Assembly: GCA_012965625.1 (NCBI GenBank)
Contig: DTSC01000065.1
Coordinates: forward strand, 1,881-17,127
Reading direction: 5' to 3'
From: Flavobacteriales bacterium
GTDB taxonomy: Bacteria > Bacteroidota > Bacteroidia > NORP154
Length of the DNA: 15,247 nucleotides
The position numbers were made by a program, and so were the translations under genes. Below are positions 8,373-15,247 of the stretch, piece by piece. The notes under the pieces were generated by a model. It did not search any database. It saw nothing but the letters and a program-made list of their open reading frames with translations, and was not told where the DNA came from. The first letter of the stretch is position 1. Each line of letters starts with the position of its first letter.

Positions 8373-8385
8373 TTCCTTAGGAACA
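8371..8385. repeat. 15-bp perfect palindrome centred on the predicted start of transcription
   Basis: TGTTCCTTAGGAACA has seven-base arms that are exact reverse complements around a single central T at 8378. It overlaps the last two bases of the candidate -7 element and is centred where transcription would begin, the position of a classic repressor operator. As RNA it could only form a hairpin without a usable loop, so DNA binding is likelier than termination. The function is inferred from position. Confidence 0.55.
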
Positions 8386-8417
8386 CACTTATTTATTAAC
8401 AAATCACGTGTGAATAA

Positions 8418-9419
8418 ATGTCAGAATATAATGTGATAAAAGAATCCAAAATTCTTGTGACTGGCGGCGCGGGGTTTATCGGTTCAAATTTATGTGAAAA
8501 CCTTTTGCAAAATGGGAACCAGGTGGTATGTTTTGATAATTTCTCAACAGGAAAAAGAGAAAATATAAACCAATTCTTAAAAAATAGTGACTTCAACTTA
8601 ATTGAAGGTGATATTAGAAACCTACAAGATTGCCAGGTCGCAATCCATGAGGTAGATATTGTGTTGCACCAGGCTGCTCTTGGTTCTATTCCAAGATCCA
8701 TTGAAGACCCAATAACAACAAATGAGGTTAATATCAATGGTTTTTTAAACATGCTTATTGTCTCAAGTGACGCTGGAGTAAAGCGATTTGTATATGCATG
8801 CAGTTCCTCAACCTATGGTGATCATCCTGATCTTCCTAAAGTTGAAAATATAATAGGAAGACCTTTATCCCCTTATGCCATTACCAAATATGCTAATGAG
8901 CTATACGCAAAGGTATTTTCTGAAATCAGGGGACTTGAAACTATTGGTTTGAGGTATTTCAATGTTTTTGGACCAAGACAAGCCACTGATGGAGCCTATG
9001 CTGCAGCCATTCCCAAATTCGTAAAGAATCTGATCAATCATGAATCTCCAATTATTTATGGAGATGGCGAACAGTCTAGGGACTTTACCTACATTGAAAA
9101 TGTTATCCAGATGAATAATCTTGCTGCAACTACAAGTAATAAAAAAGCGCTTAACGAAATTTATAATGTAGCATATGGCGATAGCTCAACGATTAATGAA
9201 CTATTAAGTTCACTTAGGGACTTACTTTCAAATTTTGACAAAAAAATTAATGAGGTAGTGCCTGATTATCAATTAGCAAGAAAAGGAGAAGTTAGACATT
9301 CTCTAGCCTCAATTAAGAAAGGTGAAACTTTATTAGAATACCAACCTCGTTTCAGTTTATCTCAAGGACTAAGCAAGGCTATACCGTGGTATTGGGATTA
9401 TTTTGCAAATAACAAATAA
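8418..9419 (+). CDS. wbpP: NAD-dependent UDP-HexNAc C4-epimerase, WbpP/TviC-like (extended SDR)
   Basis: This 333-aa cytoplasmic extended short-chain dehydrogenase/reductase probably interconverts UDP-GlcNAc and UDP-GalNAc (or the uronic-acid forms). Motifs in order: NAD-binding GGAGFIGS (16-23), FDNFSTGKREN (39-49), HQAALGSIPRSIEDP (84-98), SSSTYGDHP (129-137), catalytic Y153 and K157 in SPYAITKYANELYA (151-164), RYFNVFGPRQ (179-188) and YGDGEQSRDFTYIENV (214-229). The HQAALGS-PRSI and SSSTYGDHP-LPKVE blocks are those of the WbpP/TviC branch rather than of GalE. The start ATG lies about 40 nt after the predicted transcription start, without a Shine-Dalgarno sequence. A second SDR gene follows after 41 nt, so the two are probably co-transcribed. 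Its product would supply the phosphotransferase or glycosyltransferases of the divergent operon. C4-epimerase assignment is likely; exact substrate is inference. Confidence 0.85.
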   Translation: MSEYNVIKESKILVTGGAGFIGSNLCENLLQNGNQVVCFDNFSTGKRENINQFLKNSDFNLIEGDIRNLQDCQVAIHEVDIVLHQAALGSIPRSIEDPITTNEVNINGFLNMLIVSSDAGVKRFVYACSSSTYGDHPDLPKVENIIGRPLSPYAITKYANELYAKVFSEIRGLETIGLRYFNVFGPRQATDGAYAAAIPKFVKNLINHESPIIYGDGEQSRDFTYIENVIQMNNLAATTSNKKALNEIYNVAYGDSSTINELLSSLRDLLSNFDKKINEVVPDYQLARKGEVRHSLASIKKGETLLEYQPRFSLSQGLSKAIPWYWDYFANNK

Positions 9420-9460
9420 TACTAATCTATCACATTGTTATTTAATTTAAAGATTAAATT

Positions 9461-10453
9461 ATGGATTTAAAAGGCAAAAGGATATTGGTAATTGGTGGTG
9501 CAGGGTTTATTGGCTCACATGTAATTGACCACTTATTATTAGAAGATATAAAAGAGGTGATTATATATGACAATTTTACAAGAGGCAGAGCCGACAATAT
9601 TGAAGAAGCATTAAAGGATCCACGATGCAAGATCTTTGACCTTGGAGGGGATATTTTACAAACAGATATATTAGATAAAGCTATGGAAGGAATTGATGGT
9701 GTTGTGCTTTTGGCTGCAATGTGGCTTCTTCACTGTTACGACTATCCGAGAAGTGCCTTTGACGTTAACGTAAGAGGAACATTTAATGTGATTGAATCAG
9801 CCGTAAAAAATAATGTAAAAAGGATTGTTTACTCTTCTTCTGCTTCCGTTTATGGAAATGCTGTAGAGATTCCCATGACTGAAAACCATATTTACAATAA
9901 CGACACCTTTTATGGAGCAACTAAAATTGCAGGAGAACATATGTTCAAATCATTGGGAATAAGATATGGATTTGAATGGGTAGGCATGAGATATATGAAT
10001 GTATATGGGCCCAGACAGGATTATCAAGGAGCTTATATTGCAGTGATGCACAAGATCCTGGACAAACTGGCCAAAGGTGAAAAACCTTTGGTATTTGGTG
10101 ATGGATCTCAACAATATGACTTTGTTGCTGTTGAAGATTGTGCCAAAGCAAACATCTGTGCGCTCAAGGCTGATGTTTCGGGAGAATGCTATAATGTTGG
10201 AAGGGGAATTGGAACTTCTATCTTAGAATTGACCAAATTATTAATCCGTCTTTCTGGGAAAGAAAGTGAAATCCAATATGAACCGGAAGGATTGACTTTT
10301 GTAACAAACAGGATAGGCAGTATTGGTAAGGCTGAAAAAGATCTAGGATATAAATGGAGCATTGACCTTGAAGCGGGGATGCAAAAACTTATTGACTGGA
10401 GAAATTCACATTCCAAGGCCCTCGAAGCCCGAAGAGAAAAATTGAAAGTTTAA
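9461..10453 (+). CDS. NAD-dependent epimerase/dehydratase, nucleotide-sugar type (extended SDR)
   Basis: This 330-aa extended SDR enzyme probably acts on an NDP-sugar in the cytoplasm. It shows GGAGFIGSH (12-20), YDNFTRGRADNI (36-47), SSSASVYGNAVEIPMTE (125-141), catalytic Y151 and K155 (YGATK), RYMNVYGPRQDYQGAY (177-192) and FGDGSQQYDFVAVED (212-226). It differs from its upstream neighbour in the substrate-facing segment LLAAMWLLHCYDYPRSAF (83-100), where GalE/WbpP proteins have an H-x-AA-x3-V-x-S pattern, so the two are not recent duplicates and should use different substrates. Length is normal. It lies 41 nt after the first SDR gene, and its TAA stop at 10451-10453 directly abuts the stop of the convergent CotH gene. 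The reaction could be epimerisation or 4,6-dehydration; the sequence does not settle which. Confidence 0.85.
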   Translation: MDLKGKRILVIGGAGFIGSHVIDHLLLEDIKEVIIYDNFTRGRADNIEEALKDPRCKIFDLGGDILQTDILDKAMEGIDGVVLLAAMWLLHCYDYPRSAFDVNVRGTFNVIESAVKNNVKRIVYSSSASVYGNAVEIPMTENHIYNNDTFYGATKIAGEHMFKSLGIRYGFEWVGMRYMNVYGPRQDYQGAYIAVMHKILDKLAKGEKPLVFGDGSQQYDFVAVEDCAKANICALKADVSGECYNVGRGIGTSILELTKLLIRLSGKESEIQYEPEGLTFVTNRIGSIGKAEKDLGYKWSIDLEAGMQKLIDWRNSHSKALEARREKLKV

Positions 10454-13400
10454 TTACCTCAACCTATTTAAAGGCAATTCGCTAGATACAATTACAATAA
10501 ACAAAAATATTGTTAACATTATTAATAGTGAACGGTCTATTTTCTTTCTATTCAAGACTCGGTCTTGATATTTCCTTGTTTCCTCCAACGCAAGAACACT
10601 GAAATTTTCACCATAGTTAAGACAAGGGGAATTATCAAATACGGAAAAGTCACCAGCCTCAGGGTTTATGAATCTTGGGGATTCGTATGCATTTCCCCTA
10701 CCTTTTAATATATCCAAGTCTGATAAAGAATAGGATATTTCAAGTCTAGATAGTTTATCCTTATAAACTGACATCGAAACAGAATTTGAGATCACAGTAT
10801 TGAGAATGTTGGCCGTACCTCCACCCATGCCATAATTCTTCTCAAAGCAAGCAATACCAATATTGTTCTTATAAAAAATCGTTTTGTCAATATCAGCAAA
10901 CGAATTACTATCCTTCACCCCTACTCCCTGGTTACATTCTGTAATCACATTGTGAAATATCCGGGTTGTAGACCCTTGACCAACAGAAATGCCTTTGTCA
11001 TAACAGTTACTAATACGGTTGTCTTCAATCAACACATCAGTACTTCCTTCACCTAAATCAATCCCATCACTATTAAATCCCCTGAAATCATATATATGAT
11101 TACCTCGGATAATACCATTTGTTATCCCATCAAAGTCGATACCATCAGTCTCTGGTTCCTTGTTACCCCTTAGATCGCAATTTTCAACAAGGCCAGAACC
11201 ATATTTTAAATTGATAATATCTGAAGACACGTGGGTTTGCATAGTACTGTTCCTGATCTCTACATGCCCATATTCTGCATACACAGGCTGGCCATATACC
11301 TGATTTACAATACACTCATCCATTTCCAAATCAGAATGGTACGCATTTATGGCTGCAAGGTACCGATCCTTATCATTACCATGTGTTGCATCTTTCAAGA
11401 CTAAATACTTCAATACATTCTTCTCGCTGGCATTTTCAAAACACAATGCTCCCCATCGTTCACTACCAGTAAATTGGTTTGCTTGTATAACAGCTGGTGA
11501 CCCAGCAGACCCCTGGACCTCTAACCCTCCGTATACAACAATATCAGCATTATCCTGCATAAGTACTGTAACTCCATTTGAAATACTTAAAATAACCCCA
11601 CTATCAACAATCAAATCATCATCTACATAATATGGTTGACCAGTATTGCTTAAATAGGTGTCTTCCTTGATCCTTTTCGGCAAGGCTATGTGATCAGTTG
11701 GCTGGAATACTGCCTCAATATATGCAGATTTGCTAAGGGTAACGGTTGTTGAGCGTTTCTTTCCTTGCAAATCCCCTCTCCACTTATTAAATTGATATCC
11801 AGGGTCAGGAATGGCAGTCATATGAAAAGGAATATCCCTAAAATAAGTCCCAGAAGGATCGAATGGAATATCACAATTATTGATGACGATTCTGCCATTA
11901 TCAGCTTTCAACTCAATCTCAATCACCCCATTCAATTCAAATTTATTATTAATATTTGCTCTCATCATATTTGGCCGCTTATCTGCAAAATATCGCATCT
12001 TATTCAGGAAGTTCTCCCAATCATCCATAGATCCTAAACCACAACTCCATGAACAAGAGTCCTTCCACCGATTTATGTGACGAGGCATTTCTGAACCTAT
12101 GTCACCTGATAAGCTATCAATATAATGATTTACTCTCACTTCGCGGAATACTGTATTGAGAAGCAATGCTGCACGTTGAATAAGGTCATTTTTAAAATCA
12201 TTGTTCTTCATTAAAGCCCGGAAGAGTTCTGTATTGACTGTAGCGGTGTCAAGTAATCGTGATATCGAATTAACATCCGGCTGTGCATTGTTCCATATAC
12301 CCATTGAAACGTCAAGATCTGAAAGTATCCATCTCCACTTCCCATTACTTCCTTTCTTCTTCCACATCCGTACATTGTTTTTTGGCCAATCCATGTTTGC
12401 AGAATAAAACTCAGCTATCAGATAATTAAGATACTCATCTATATCAATGCGACCTTTTACATATTCTAAATGTGCCGTTTCTCTTAAATCATGGGTCAAT
12501 ACGTAGGAAATCAATGAATCAACTTCCTCCTGTCCTGTGCTGCCAAGTCTTTTTTGCAAAAGGATTCTGCTTGGATCTATATTATAAATATTGCCAAAAT
12601 GCTCTTCATTAACTTTTTCCCGAATATTATATATGCCCCAATATTCCCCATTTAGATAAACTACTGAAGGCCGGTAAGCTTGTGCATCAAGATCTAACGC
12701 ACCTATTACCAGGCTATTAACCAAACCATCACATATCATAGTCCTAATCCAATCTTGACCTGAATTTCTAAGCACCAAAGAATGATATGGTGCAAGGCCT
12801 CTGGATCTAAACACTTTCCATTTTTGAAATGGCTCATCTTGAAAATAAATGGTAAGAGGCTTCTGTCCATAGCGACTGGTAAATGACCCAAAAACCTTCA
12901 TCTCAGTATTAGCAGCATAGCTGAGTTCTTCTTTATGACTAAAGTATTCTATATGGGATGGACGATGCCAGAATTGCTGATAGTTGGCCGTTCTCCAGTA
13001 GTTATCCTTATAACCATTACCATTTACATAGATGCCCATTTCATCATCCCATAAGTTACTTCTATCTGATACTAAAGATACAACTGGCATTGATCTTGGT
13101 TGCTCTATTATATAAGTGCTGGTAACAGTAATACTAGGTAATTTCCCATCCTGATATGCTTTTGCCTTTATTACAGTAGTTGAATTTAACAGCATTTCCT
13201 CTGTATATTCAGGAGAATCATATTTCACATCAGAACCATCTGTCGTAAATCGGATTTTAACGTTTTGATTATGAAATATGGAGAGCCTTGTAGTAAGGGG
13301 ATATATTCCGCCTTCTAATGAAAGTATAGGTGGTGGTGTAGCCTTCAAATTTATTGCCCCCCTACCCTTGCCATTTGACCTACCTGCAGTATGCTCCCCA

Positions 13401-13846
13401 AAATAACCCCAATCCTTACCTCCATCAAAACATCTCCCATAAGAAATGTTTGGTACTTGTCCTGAGTATTTTATAAGATCTACTAATAAAAGTTCTGGAC
13501 TATAAAGAGCAATTGATTCTTTATTAATATTAAGTGCGAAGCCTAGATGATTGCTTTCAGCACCCCTGTCTGCCCAAAGTAAAATATAGCCTTTAGGATT
13601 TATGATGACACCCTCTGGTATCATCCATTTATAACTTTGCTTAAGATTGTCGGTAATATAATAACCATTCAAATCAACTATTGTATTACCTGCATTATAA
13701 AGTTCAATCCAATCTGAATACGCCTTAAGGTCATTATCCCAATAAGCTGTTTTATTGGATGCCATAAACTCGTTAATGTAAACTTGGGCATAGGAAGGTA
13801 AACAGCCAGCATAAATTAAAAATATTAATCGAAATAATGACTTCAT
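10454..13846 (-). CDS. Secreted multidomain protein: lamin tail, CotH kinase, beta-helix, C-terminal TM
   Basis: This 1130-aa protein has a signal peptide (1-20, likely cut at SYA|Q) for export. Domains by eye: lamin tail (21-150, VYINEFMASN, SDWIELYN, GYYITDN); a chitobiase C-terminal-like module (172-247, IRFTTDGSD); a CotH-type kinase (about 253-635) with GEYWGIYNIREKVNEEHF (400-417), MDWPKNNVRMW (485-495) and KWRWILSDLD (503-512), where N490/N491, D510 and D512 are candidate catalytic or metal residues; an InlB-like repeat (640-715, GYQFNKWRGD); a right-handed beta-helix (about 725-1075) with N-x-I and DGID strands and the usual closing NPEAGDFSV-SPCLNYGE; and a hydrophobic helix (1105-1122) ending in a short basic tail. 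CotH proteins are secreted atypical kinases (CotH of Bacillus phosphorylates spore coat proteins). No type IX sorting domain is evident; the C-terminal helix suggests membrane attachment. It starts 5 nt after the preceding CotH-like gene. Its substrate is unknown. Confidence 0.85.
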   Translation of the reverse strand: MKSLFRLIFLIYAGCLPSYAQVYINEFMASNKTAYWDNDLKAYSDWIELYNAGNTIVDLNGYYITDNLKQSYKWMIPEGVIINPKGYILLWADRGAESNHLGFALNINKESIALYSPELLLVDLIKYSGQVPNISYGRCFDGGKDWGYFGEHTAGRSNGKGRGAINLKATPPPILSLEGGIYPLTTRLSIFHNQNVKIRFTTDGSDVKYDSPEYTEEMLLNSTTVIKAKAYQDGKLPSITVTSTYIIEQPRSMPVVSLVSDRSNLWDDEMGIYVNGNGYKDNYWRTANYQQFWHRPSHIEYFSHKEELSYAANTEMKVFGSFTSRYGQKPLTIYFQDEPFQKWKVFRSRGLAPYHSLVLRNSGQDWIRTMICDGLVNSLVIGALDLDAQAYRPSVVYLNGEYWGIYNIREKVNEEHFGNIYNIDPSRILLQKRLGSTGQEEVDSLISYVLTHDLRETAHLEYVKGRIDIDEYLNYLIAEFYSANMDWPKNNVRMWKKKGSNGKWRWILSDLDVSMGIWNNAQPDVNSISRLLDTATVNTELFRALMKNNDFKNDLIQRAALLLNTVFREVRVNHYIDSLSGDIGSEMPRHINRWKDSCSWSCGLGSMDDWENFLNKMRYFADKRPNMMRANINNKFELNGVIEIELKADNGRIVINNCDIPFDPSGTYFRDIPFHMTAIPDPGYQFNKWRGDLQGKKRSTTVTLSKSAYIEAVFQPTDHIALPKRIKEDTYLSNTGQPYYVDDDLIVDSGVILSISNGVTVLMQDNADIVVYGGLEVQGSAGSPAVIQANQFTGSERWGALCFENASEKNVLKYLVLKDATHGNDKDRYLAAINAYHSDLEMDECIVNQVYGQPVYAEYGHVEIRNSTMQTHVSSDIINLKYGSGLVENCDLRGNKEPETDGIDFDGITNGIIRGNHIYDFRGFNSDGIDLGEGSTDVLIEDNRISNCYDKGISVGQGSTTRIFHNVITECNQGVGVKDSNSFADIDKTIFYKNNIGIACFEKNYGMGGGTANILNTVISNSVSMSVYKDKLSRLEISYSLSDLDILKGRGNAYESPRFINPEAGDFSVFDNSPCLNYGENFSVLALEETRKYQDRVLNRKKIDRSLLIMLTIFLFIVIVSSELPLNRLR

Positions 13847-13851
13847 ACTCC

Positions 13852-15247
13852 TTAGTGCTGAATTATTTTCTCTGAAGCCAGGAAACCAGATCCTAACACT
13901 TTATAATTCAAATCAAACTGGTCAATTTCAAAAAGCCAATCATCTACAATCCTTTTTACCAGCAAAAACTGAGAGGATCCTACCTTAACATGAAATTTCT
14001 TTTTAGGCAATGGTTGGCCATTTACTGATCCTTCAATAACTACTGCATTATTCAAAAATATTTGATTACCATTGATATTTATGACCTCAACAGAAATAGG
14101 CAACATATGGATATTTTGAATTTCCAATTCTATGGTTTTCTCTTCTGATGAAACCCCTTTAAGCTCTGCATATAATGCTTTATAAGGCGATATATAATCT
14201 ATGAGAAATGCTCTATTACTTTCAATTATCTTTTTTTCATTAATATCTAAGCTTTGATATACCTTATTAAACCAGGAAATCTCGCTAATTTGATCTGAAA
14301 AGTCAATAGCTTCACAAAGATTTTGCAAAGTTGCAATGTATTTTTTCAAGTGATCCAGATCTTTTAATGGCCTGGTAATAAATTCATTTGAAGCACCAAT
14401 AATATTTTGGCTTATTACTTGATATTTGTATTCAATAATTGGCAAGCTATGGCCATCACCATTTATCCAAGGTAAAGCATCTTGGATCTTTGAACAACCA
14501 ATAATGTCTAATAAGGCTAAATTTATATAATATAATGAGGAACCTTCTACGCAAGTCTTGTTAAATTCTATCATCTCAATTTCTGATGCGCTATTATTAT
14601 CCATTGCTATTGAGTCTTTATGTATACCGCTCATTATCTGGTAAACTTTTAAAATATCAACTATGGGTTTATCATTTATATATAAATTATCTAATTCCCT
14701 CCTAAGATATTTTTGATTACTATAAATTAATTCTTTGCCTTTAAACATGTAATCAGGATAAGATTTCTGAATAAGGCCTAGGGCATGCTCAAATTCCACA
14801 TTAGTTTCAACAAAGAAATCATTCAAATATTCAATGTTACTCATCACTTCTAATTGCTTAATATATTCTTTCATAAATACTGTATCAGCGAAAAGGTATT
14901 GATACCAGTAATCATTTGTGAAATTCCACTTTTCTATTGCAAAATGGTTATTAATAGTTTTATTTGCCCCTAATAATCCTTGATTATTTATATCAGAAAT
15001 GAGTTGATTATCATAACCGATTGGCTCAATAAGACCTGTATTTGAATTATAGAAGAAACGAATATTATCTAGAGCAGTAGCATGGTGATGCCCCATGAGG
15101 TCAATAATAACAAACAGCTTTGCCATCTGTTCACAATCAAAAATATTACTTGTACTAAATTCTCTAGATCTAAATTTATCAATATTGTATCTTACCTTTA
15201 TCAATTGTGCTGAAAGGACTTGATCCTTTTTAACCTTTTTCTCTTGA
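13852..15247 (-). CDS. CotH-like protein, 5' end beyond window
   Basis: A reading frame of at least 464 codons is open to the right edge. The TTG at 15204-15202 is not a credible start, because 14 in-frame codons precede it without a stop, so the N-terminus is missing. Numbering from the first complete codon, residues 36-81 (FDCEQMAKLF..., then NIRFFYNSNTGLIEPIGYD at 61-79) resemble the catalytic part of CotH-family kinases, where an N-x2-x-Y segment is followed by a terminal acidic residue; N61 and D79 are the candidates. The middle is a charged helical region, and the last 110 residues have alternating hydrophobic strands (IELEIQNIHMLPISVEVIN, FHVKVGSSQFLLV) like a beta-sandwich. No C-terminal membrane helix is present. 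Its TAA lies 5 nt before the start of the large CotH protein, so the two are one transcription unit. CotH assignment is moderately secure; the rest could equally be called hypothetical. Confidence 0.65.
   Translation of the reverse strand, partial: QEKKVKKDQVLSAQLIKVRYNIDKFRSREFSTSNIFDCEQMAKLFVIIDLMGHHHATALDNIRFFYNSNTGLIEPIGYDNQLISDINNQGLLGANKTINNHFAIEKWNFTNDYWYQYLFADTVFMKEYIKQLEVMSNIEYLNDFFVETNVEFEHALGLIQKSYPDYMFKGKELIYSNQKYLRRELDNLYINDKPIVDILKVYQIMSGIHKDSIAMDNNSASEIEMIEFNKTCVEGSSLYYINLALLDIIGCSKIQDALPWINGDGHSLPIIEYKYQVISQNIIGASNEFITRPLKDLDHLKKYIATLQNLCEAIDFSDQISEISWFNKVYQSLDINEKKIIESNRAFLIDYISPYKALYAELKGVSSEEKTIELEIQNIHMLPISVEVININGNQIFLNNAVVIEGSVNGQPLPKKKFHVKVGSSQFLLVKRIVDDWLFEIDQFDLNYKVLGSGFLASEKIIQH

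Noticed and set aside
8404..8413. TCAC-GT-GTGA dyad containing CACGTG before the first SDR start
   Set aside because: Four-base arms are expected often by chance, and it is not aligned with a promoter element.
8396..8752. Open frame of 118 codons on the minus strand reaching into the divergent gap
   Set aside because: It is antisense to the conserved NAD-binding part of the WbpP-like gene and has no recognisable domain.
9440..9459. Inverted repeat ATTTAAT/ATTAAAT just before the second SDR gene
   Set aside because: The arms are only A and T in an AT-rich gap, with no GC stem or T-tract; too weak for a terminator or operator claim.
11349..12407. Several plus-strand open frames of 66-93 codons inside the large CotH gene
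   Set aside because: All are antisense to conserved kinase and beta-helix coding sequence and overlap one another in different frames.
13848..13853. AAGGAG just upstream of the large CotH start, as a Shine-Dalgarno site
   Set aside because: It lies one base from the ATG, too close for normal ribosome positioning, and arises from the preceding stop codon region; coupling by the short gap explains initiation better.

Overview
The window is AT-rich bacterial DNA that looks like Bacteroidota. Two gaps carry the TAnnTTTG promoter element of that phylum, most starts lack a convincing Shine-Dalgarno sequence, and the large secreted protein joins a lamin-tail domain to a CotH-type kinase, a combination common in Bacteroidota. 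The genus cannot be named from the sequence.

Layout. (A) Positions 1-8253, minus strand, hold a compact polysaccharide operon of the Wzx/Wzy type. In transcription order it encodes a polyprenyl-phosphate sugar-1-phosphate transferase (8253-6841), a Wzx-like flippase (6829-5582), a Wzy/O-antigen-ligase-like membrane protein (5597-4182), a GT4 glycosyltransferase (4185-3055), an ExoA-like GT2 glycosyltransferase (3043-2006), a second O-antigen ligase/polymerase-like protein (2006-783), and a DegT/DnrJ/EryC1/StrS sugar aminotransferase (729 to the left edge, incomplete). The first six genes are separated by at most 11 nt or overlap. (B) Positions 8254-8417 are a divergent regulatory gap of 164 nt with a promoter candidate and a 15-bp perfect palindrome. 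(C) Positions 8418-10453, plus strand, hold two tandem extended-SDR nucleotide-sugar epimerase/dehydratase genes; the first resembles WbpP/TviC UDP-GlcNAc C4-epimerases. (D) Positions 10454 to the right edge, minus strand, hold two tightly coupled genes. The first transcribed is a CotH-like protein whose 5' end lies outside the window. The second encodes a 1130-residue multidomain exported protein: lamin tail, chitobiase-C-terminal-like module, CotH kinase, InlB-like repeat, right-handed beta-helix and C-terminal transmembrane segment. Its stop codon directly abuts the stop of the second epimerase.

How it works together (inference from families). The SDR enzymes and the aminotransferase make activated sugars. 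The phosphotransferase loads the first sugar on undecaprenyl phosphate, and the GT2 and GT4 enzymes extend the repeat unit. Wzx flips it, one of the two Wzy/WaaL-like proteins polymerises it, and the other may ligate the product to an acceptor. The CotH-like pair lies beside this set on the opposite side of the epimerases and may act outside the cytoplasm on surface proteins or glycans; no direct link to the polysaccharide is proven. No RNA genes, IS elements, CRISPR arrays or gene-free stretches above 300 nt were seen.
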